Shown here in pieces: positions 59,944-64,000 of a DNA stretch of 64,000 bases. A model generated the notes under the pieces. It was not told where the DNA came from. It searched no databases and was given only the letters and a program-made list of their open reading frames with translations. Source of the DNA: Paenibacillus cellulositrophicus (GTDB lineage: Bacteria; Bacillota; Bacilli; Paenibacillales; Paenibacillaceae); contig NZ_CP045295.1 of assembly GCF_009363095.1 (NCBI RefSeq), forward strand, positions 2,971,501 through 3,035,500, in the 5' to 3' direction. Each line of letters begins with the position of its first letter. The first letter of the stretch is position 1. Both the position numbers and the translations under genes were made by a program.

Positions 59944-61058
59944 GCCTCACCTCTCCCCACCAATTCCTCCGTACTCTCATCGAAAAAGTGGATTTTGTGC
60001 ATCTGCAAGCCTACAGAGACCACGTCCCCGGCGGCGTACGTCTGTTCAGGATCGGTACGGGCGATCAATGGATAGGAGCCGATTTGCACGTAAACATAGG
60101 AATCCGCGCCGGTGGCTTCCGTCATTTGCACAAGCCCGGTGATGAAGCCGGCTTCCTCCGTGCTGCCGCGCTTCAGGATGACGTGTTCCGGCCGCACGCC
60201 TAAGATGACGCTGCGAACGGTTTTCGGGGCCCGCTCAAAATTTCTGCCAGTGGCCTCAGGCAGGAGCAGCCTCATCCGTTTGTTGGAAAAATAGTAGTCT
60301 CCGTCGCTTTTCTCGATGGTACCGTTCAAAAAGTTCATCTGAGGCGAACCGATGAATCCGGCGACAAACACATTGGCCGGTTCGTCGTACAATGCGCGCG
60401 GGGCGGCTACCTGCTGAATGACCCCGTCCTTCATCACCACGATGCGGGTGCCCATCGTCATCGCCTCGACCTGGTCGTGGGTGACATACACCGTCGTCCG
60501 TTTCAGGTCGCTCTGCAGCTTGATCAGCTCGGCCCGGGTCTGCGCGCGCAGCTTGGCATCGAGATTGGACAGCGGTTCGTCCATCAGAAACACCTGAGGC
60601 TCACGGGCGATCGCCCTGCCGAGCGCGACCCGCTGCTTCTGGCCGCCGGACAGCTGACTCGGCTTGCGGTCCAGCAGATGGGCGATTTCCAGGATGGACG
60701 CCACCCGCTTCACGCGCACATCGATTTCATGCTTCGCCGTCTTGCGGAGCTTTAGGCCAAGGGCGATATTTTCATAAACGGACAGATTGGGATACAGGGC
60801 ATAATTCTGAAAAACCATCGCGATATCGCGGTCCTTCGGGGAGACATAATTGATGAATCTGCCGTCCAAATACAGCTCGCCGCTGCTGATCTCCTCAAGC
60901 CCCGCAAGCATGCGCAGCGTCGTCGATTTGCCGCAGCCGGAAGGTCCGACCAGAACAAGAAATTCCCCTTCTTCAATGGACAAATGGAAGTCGTTCACGG
61001 CGGGGCGGGATTCGCCCTTGTACCGTTTGAATACATGATTAAATGTGATGCTTCCCAC
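59940..61058 (-). CDS. MsmX/UgpC-type ABC ATPase of the large cluster
   Basis: A 372-residue ATPase. Walker A GPSGCGKST, signature LSGGQKQRVALGRA, Walker B VFLMDEPLSNLDAKLRAQ, and YVTHDQVEAMTMG are all intact; a TOBE domain occupies the last 120 residues. The GTG at 61058 is preferred because GAGGTGAG lies eight bases before it; GTG 61067 overlaps this site. It is the first gene of the operon and its stop overlaps the fused binding protein. It is the only ATPase for two permease pairs in the cluster. Confidence 0.93.
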   Translation of the reverse strand: MGSITFNHVFKRYKGESRPAVNDFHLSIEEGEFLVLVGPSGCGKSTTLRMLAGLEEISSGELYLDGRFINYVSPKDRDIAMVFQNYALYPNLSVYENIALGLKLRKTAKHEIDVRVKRVASILEIAHLLDRKPSQLSGGQKQRVALGRAIAREPQVFLMDEPLSNLDAKLRAQTRAELIKLQSDLKRTTVYVTHDQVEAMTMGTRIVVMKDGVIQQVAAPRALYDEPANVFVAGFIGSPQMNFLNGTIEKSDGDYYFSNKRMRLLLPEATGRNFERAPKTVRSVILGVRPEHVILKRGSTEEAGFITGLVQMTEATGADSYVYVQIGSYPLIARTDPEQTYAAGDVVSVGLQMHKIHFFDESTEELVGRGEA

Positions 61059-61234
61059 CGTTCTCACCTCACGCTATCTAACTGCCGTTTCTACTTCAAT
61101 GGTAGCGCATTCATAACAGGGCCAAAATGAGGCGGAATTAATGTTTGCAGTCCATTTTTAACGTGTCCTGCGTTTAGAGTGCGGCTGGCCCCGAAATTGC
61201 TGGATGCGGGAATCGCCACGATCACCCCAGACGC

Positions 61235-61280
61235 AAAAAAGCCTATGCACGATCGCTCGAAAGCGATGCTGTGCACAGGC
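61235..61280 (-). terminator. Rho-independent terminator of the beta-helix protein gene
   Basis: GCCT.TGCAC.ATCGCT / AGCGAT..GTGCA.AGGC stem (61241-61280) with T6 on the minus strand (forward A run 61235-61240), 33 bases after the stop at 61313. Confidence 0.92.
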
Positions 61281-61312
61281 ATACAAGTGCCAGTTTGTCC
61301 TAAGGCAGCAGA

Positions 61313-64000
61313 TTATACAAGCGGTACACCAGAACCGGAATTCCCTCCTCCATTCGATCCCGGTCCTCCCGGATGTCCCTCTCCGCCCGGAACTGTCCCA
61401 AGCTTCGAACCAATGGCAGCGAGCCGGGCCTGCAAGGATTTCTTCAGTCCGCTATCCGGCAGGAGAAGCACGAAATTGGCAGCAGCATCGACGGTGCTGA
61501 CCTCTTTCTTTTGCATGGCCAACTTCACGCTGGCTTGGGCGGATTTCTCCAGCAGCTTCACATAGTCGTTCTGGAGGAGGTACAAATTGCCGAATAATCC
61601 GGCATCCTTGCTCGCGCCGATACCTCCGTTAAACTCCATGAATCCGGAACGGCCGTCCCCGTCATTTTCGTTGACGAGCAGCGCAAGCCCTATCGGTTTA
61701 TCGGGATGGAAGTTGTACCCGGCGCCGTGAAGCGCCTGAAACGGAAGGGTCAGCTCATAATGCGTCACCTTGGCCGCTTCGTCGCGGGTAACGACCGCCT
61801 GAACGGATTCCAGCGGACCCGGTGTGACCCCATCCGGAGCACGCCATCTCCATTTCTGCACGCTGCCGTCCTCGTTCAGCGCAAACCCGAGCTCATTCAC
61901 CTGGCGGCTGGCCGCGCCATCTTCCTTCGCCAGGTCGATACCGACCTGCAGGCTGTCGCCCTGCCATATATCGCCGTTGGTAAACGTCTGGCTGTGGACA
62001 TTGTCCTTGACATCTACGTTAACGTACAAGTGGGCTTCATCCCAGGTGACCTTGGAGGTGAGCCCGAGATCATCGGCGCCCCCCCAGCTTCCGCCAACGC
62101 TGTAGTAATGCTCCGGACCAGACACTTCAATGGTTGGCGTGTGGTCCGCTGCCCCGCTCCGCGATGCGAAGGACTGGGACAGCTTGACTGAAGTTTCATA
62201 ACGTTCCCCGTTATCCAGCGCAACCCTGAACTTCAGGGAATCGGCTGATAAGTAAGGGATGGCCACACTGCGGGTTTCCCCCTGCTTCAGCTCCTCAAAA
62301 CGGATCGACTTCAGCGCCTCCTGGTACATGCCGGGACTGACCCATTCGATTTGTCCCTTCAGCGTTCCAGCTCCGGCCGCATTGGTTATCGACAGCACCG
62401 TTCCTGTATTTTCCGGGTGTGAAGGATCGAAGGGTGCCTTCTCTAACTTCAGCGTCACAGGATAGAGATTGCTTCCCGACACTTTGCCCGGCGCATCGTT
62501 CTGAATTAGAAGTCCCCCGCTGGCCAGGTTGTTGGATACGACCATCTTGTCGATGCTCGGCCCGGCATACACATGGGTCGTTTGGGACTGCTGGAAATAG
62601 GAATCGTACAGTCCGATGTTACCGCCGACGGCGTTAATGCCGATGTCGCCGACTTTGGTGAAGTTGGCCTGCTGAATCCGCACGGTGCCCCCGAAGATAT
62701 CGAAGGAACGGTTTGTATCGCCCCACATCGAAGAATTGAAAAACACCGCTTTGGAGCCGAAGTCTTTGCCGACCTCAACGTAGACTTTGTCGGTCGTGCT
62801 GATCGAGACCAGCTCCGTGTTGATGAACTGGAGTCCCGCCTTGTCCGCGCCTTCCAGCACGGCTCCTTTTTTGCTTCCGTCCGTGCCGTGGCCGATCACG
62901 ACGGCTTCAGGGCCCTGCCCGTCCTGTCCTTCGAAATGGATGCCGAACTTCGAACCGAAGACGAATGTGTTAAAAATGGTCTCCTGTTTCACGTTGCCGA
63001 TGCGGAAAGCATCCAGATGGTCCTTCTGGTAACTCCAGACCATGTCGGAGTCCGCGCCGGTGGATGGATGGTTCGGGTAATTGCTGCGCCCGTAATAATG
63101 CGGATTGAACTGGACGTTCCGCAAGTATCCGCCCTGCGCACCTCCGCCCAGGTAAATCCCTTCCTTCAGCGGGGAACCTGCCACGTAATCGATGTAATGC
63201 CCGCTCGTATCGTATGTTCCAAAATCGACGGCCTGGTATGGATTGACCAGCGTCGTATCAATAAGGTAAACGTCCTTCCCTTGGCCTTGAACGGTCCATG
63301 GGTAAGGCTTGACCGGATTCGCTTCGGTCCAGGTTTGATGGTCGTAATATACGGATATCCCGCGGAGGCCCGCCAACGCTTTTAACTGGATCAACGCCGG
63401 GGCGTCCGCTTCATTTTCCCCGTAGTTCGTAAAAATGACCGTGCCGCCGCCAATCGTATGATGCGGAACATCAAAGTTGCCGCGCAATTCTACGCCTGTC
63501 GGTACAACCAGCGGCTGCTCGACCCGGTAAATCCCGGCCGGCATATACACCGTGCCGCCGCCAGCGTCACCGGCATCGCTTAGAGCCTGCTGGATCGCCT
63601 GGGAGGCATCCTCATTCCCGGTCGGATCAGCGGAGTACGGAGCATTCACCACATTAAACAATCTGCTCGTCGCCGGCTTGGGACGTGCGGCGATATCCAC
63701 GGAGGGCACCTCAGGAAGGCGGTCCAGGACATACTTGTCGTCTTGGCGGATATTCAGGTCCGTCGACTGGCTGTGATTGGTTACGGACAGCTTGCCGTCA
63801 TATCCCGAGTTGATGGAATTTACCGTTCCGACATTCCCTTCAAGCAGGAGATGGCGATCGGATTTGGCGAAGCTGGAAGCCCCCAGTATCAGCGATCCGC
63901 CTCGTGCGATGATCGCATAGTCTTCGCTGCCGTCCCCCCAGTTTTCGAATGAGCTGTTTTCGAAGGATAAGGTGCCGCTGCCCTCGTTCAGAACCGCCTG
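61313..64000 (-). CDS. Secreted pectate-lyase-superfamily beta-helix protein with CBM9-like domain (5' end outside window)
   Basis: The frame is open from the stop at 61313 to the window edge (895 residues visible), so the start and any signal peptide lie outside. A parallel beta-helix of the pectate lyase 3/GH55-like type begins near 63650 (RLFNVVNAPYSADPTGNEDASQAIQQAL, GGTVYMPAGIYRVEQPLVVPTGVELRGNF) and runs to about 62500. Beta-helix-like strands also occur before it. Then follows a CBM9-like sugar-binding domain (about 62150-61570; VTWDEAHLYVNVDVKDN, IWQGDSLQVGIDLAKEDG) and a Gly-rich tail. It is upstream of the ABC operon on the same strand and probably breaks down the polymer whose fragments that transporter imports. 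The catalytic type cannot be named from sequence alone. Confidence 0.82.
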   Translation of the reverse strand, partial: QAVLNEGSGTLSFENSSFENWGDGSEDYAIIARGGSLILGASSFAKSDRHLLLEGNVGTVNSINSGYDGKLSVTNHSQSTDLNIRQDDKYVLDRLPEVPSVDIAARPKPATSRLFNVVNAPYSADPTGNEDASQAIQQALSDAGDAGGGTVYMPAGIYRVEQPLVVPTGVELRGNFDVPHHTIGGGTVIFTNYGENEADAPALIQLKALAGLRGISVYYDHQTWTEANPVKPYPWTVQGQGKDVYLIDTTLVNPYQAVDFGTYDTSGHYIDYVAGSPLKEGIYLGGGAQGGYLRNVQFNPHYYGRSNYPNHPSTGADSDMVWSYQKDHLDAFRIGNVKQETIFNTFVFGSKFGIHFEGQDGQGPEAVVIGHGTDGSKKGAVLEGADKAGLQFINTELVSISTTDKVYVEVGKDFGSKAVFFNSSMWGDTNRSFDIFGGTVRIQQANFTKVGDIGINAVGGNIGLYDSYFQQSQTTHVYAGPSIDKMVVSNNLASGGLLIQNDAPGKVSGSNLYPVTLKLEKAPFDPSHPENTGTVLSITNAAGAGTLKGQIEWVSPGMYQEALKSIRFEELKQGETRSVAIPYLSADSLKFRVALDNGERYETSVKLSQSFASRSGAADHTPTIEVSGPEHYYSVGGSWGGADDLGLTSKVTWDEAHLYVNVDVKDNVHSQTFTNGDIWQGDSLQVGIDLAKEDGAASRQVNELGFALNEDGSVQKWRWRAPDGVTPGPLESVQAVVTRDEAAKVTHYELTLPFQALHGAGYNFHPDKPIGLALLVNENDGDGRSGFMEFNGGIGASKDAGLFGNLYLLQNDYVKLLEKSAQASVKLAMQKKEVSTVDAAANFVLLLPDSGLKKSLQARLAAIGSKLGTVPGGEGHPGGPGSNGGGNSGSGVPLV

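Noticed and set aside
1-64000. tRNA, rRNA, CRISPR, IS elements, prophage
   Set aside because: No cloverleaf with CCA-end pattern, no regularly spaced direct repeats with spacers, no transposase or phage structural genes were seen on either strand.

Overview
The window looks like a stretch of a Paenibacillus-type chromosome: a high-GC, endospore-forming member of the Bacillota. The evidence is a complete gerA-type germinant receptor operon, strong GGAGG ribosome binding sites with many GTG and TTG starts, CcpA-like cre sites, and unusually dense CUT1-type sugar ABC transporters with lipoprotein binding proteins, AraC/YesMN regulators and glycoside hydrolases. No rRNA, tRNA, CRISPR array, IS element or prophage was seen. 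The first and last genes run off the window edges.

Layout. 1-8.1 kb: housekeeping and stress functions, all on the minus strand (DinG/XPD-type helicase, AI-2E-family membrane protein coupled to a CNNM/CorC-type protein with a long structured leader, FMN reductase, TetR regulator plus DHA2 drug exporter). 8.2-14.6 kb: sugar operon with two LplB/LplC-type permeases, a lipoprotein binding protein and a GH3 beta-glucosidase, followed by a gene remnant. 14.6-15.7 kb: gene-poor region with short repeats. 15.7-22.2 kb: XRE regulator with six 28-residue repeats, PNPOx-like protein, Dps behind a 32-bp palindrome, gerA/gerC/gerB-type operon, and a 98-aa protein with a candidate 15-aa ORF.

22.4-31.7 kb (plus strand): MgtC-like protein, DeoR regulator with repeated AAATGANCA sites, a TarJ-like polyol-phosphate dehydrogenase, a Ugp-type ABC transporter (ATPase, two permeases, binding protein), a glycerophosphodiester phosphodiesterase and a secreted TagC-like protein. 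Together they read as a locus that imports and degrades phosphodiesters, plausibly from teichoic acid. 31.7-32.8 kb: AT-rich, with gene remnants and a likely type I toxin-antitoxin pair. 32.9-42.2 kb: flavin monooxygenase, an inositol/sugar-type oxidoreductase and isomerase pair, GH29 and GH43 hydrolases, and AraC/GntR-LacI regulators.

42.2-64 kb (minus strand): a roughly 22-kb polysaccharide-utilisation cluster. After a parallel beta-helix/CBM9-like secreted protein comes a run of mostly overlapping genes: ABC ATPase, a 984-aa membrane-anchored protein fusing two carbohydrate-binding-like modules to a solute-binding domain, a first permease pair, an NHL-propeller/YIP1-like membrane protein, a DUF5696-type TIM-barrel protein, a second permease pair and a lipoprotein binding protein. 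A second unit follows: cre-preceded lipoprotein, YesN and YesM. One ATPase appears to serve two permease pairs. The large fused and uncharacterised membrane proteins make this the best candidate for an undescribed system.
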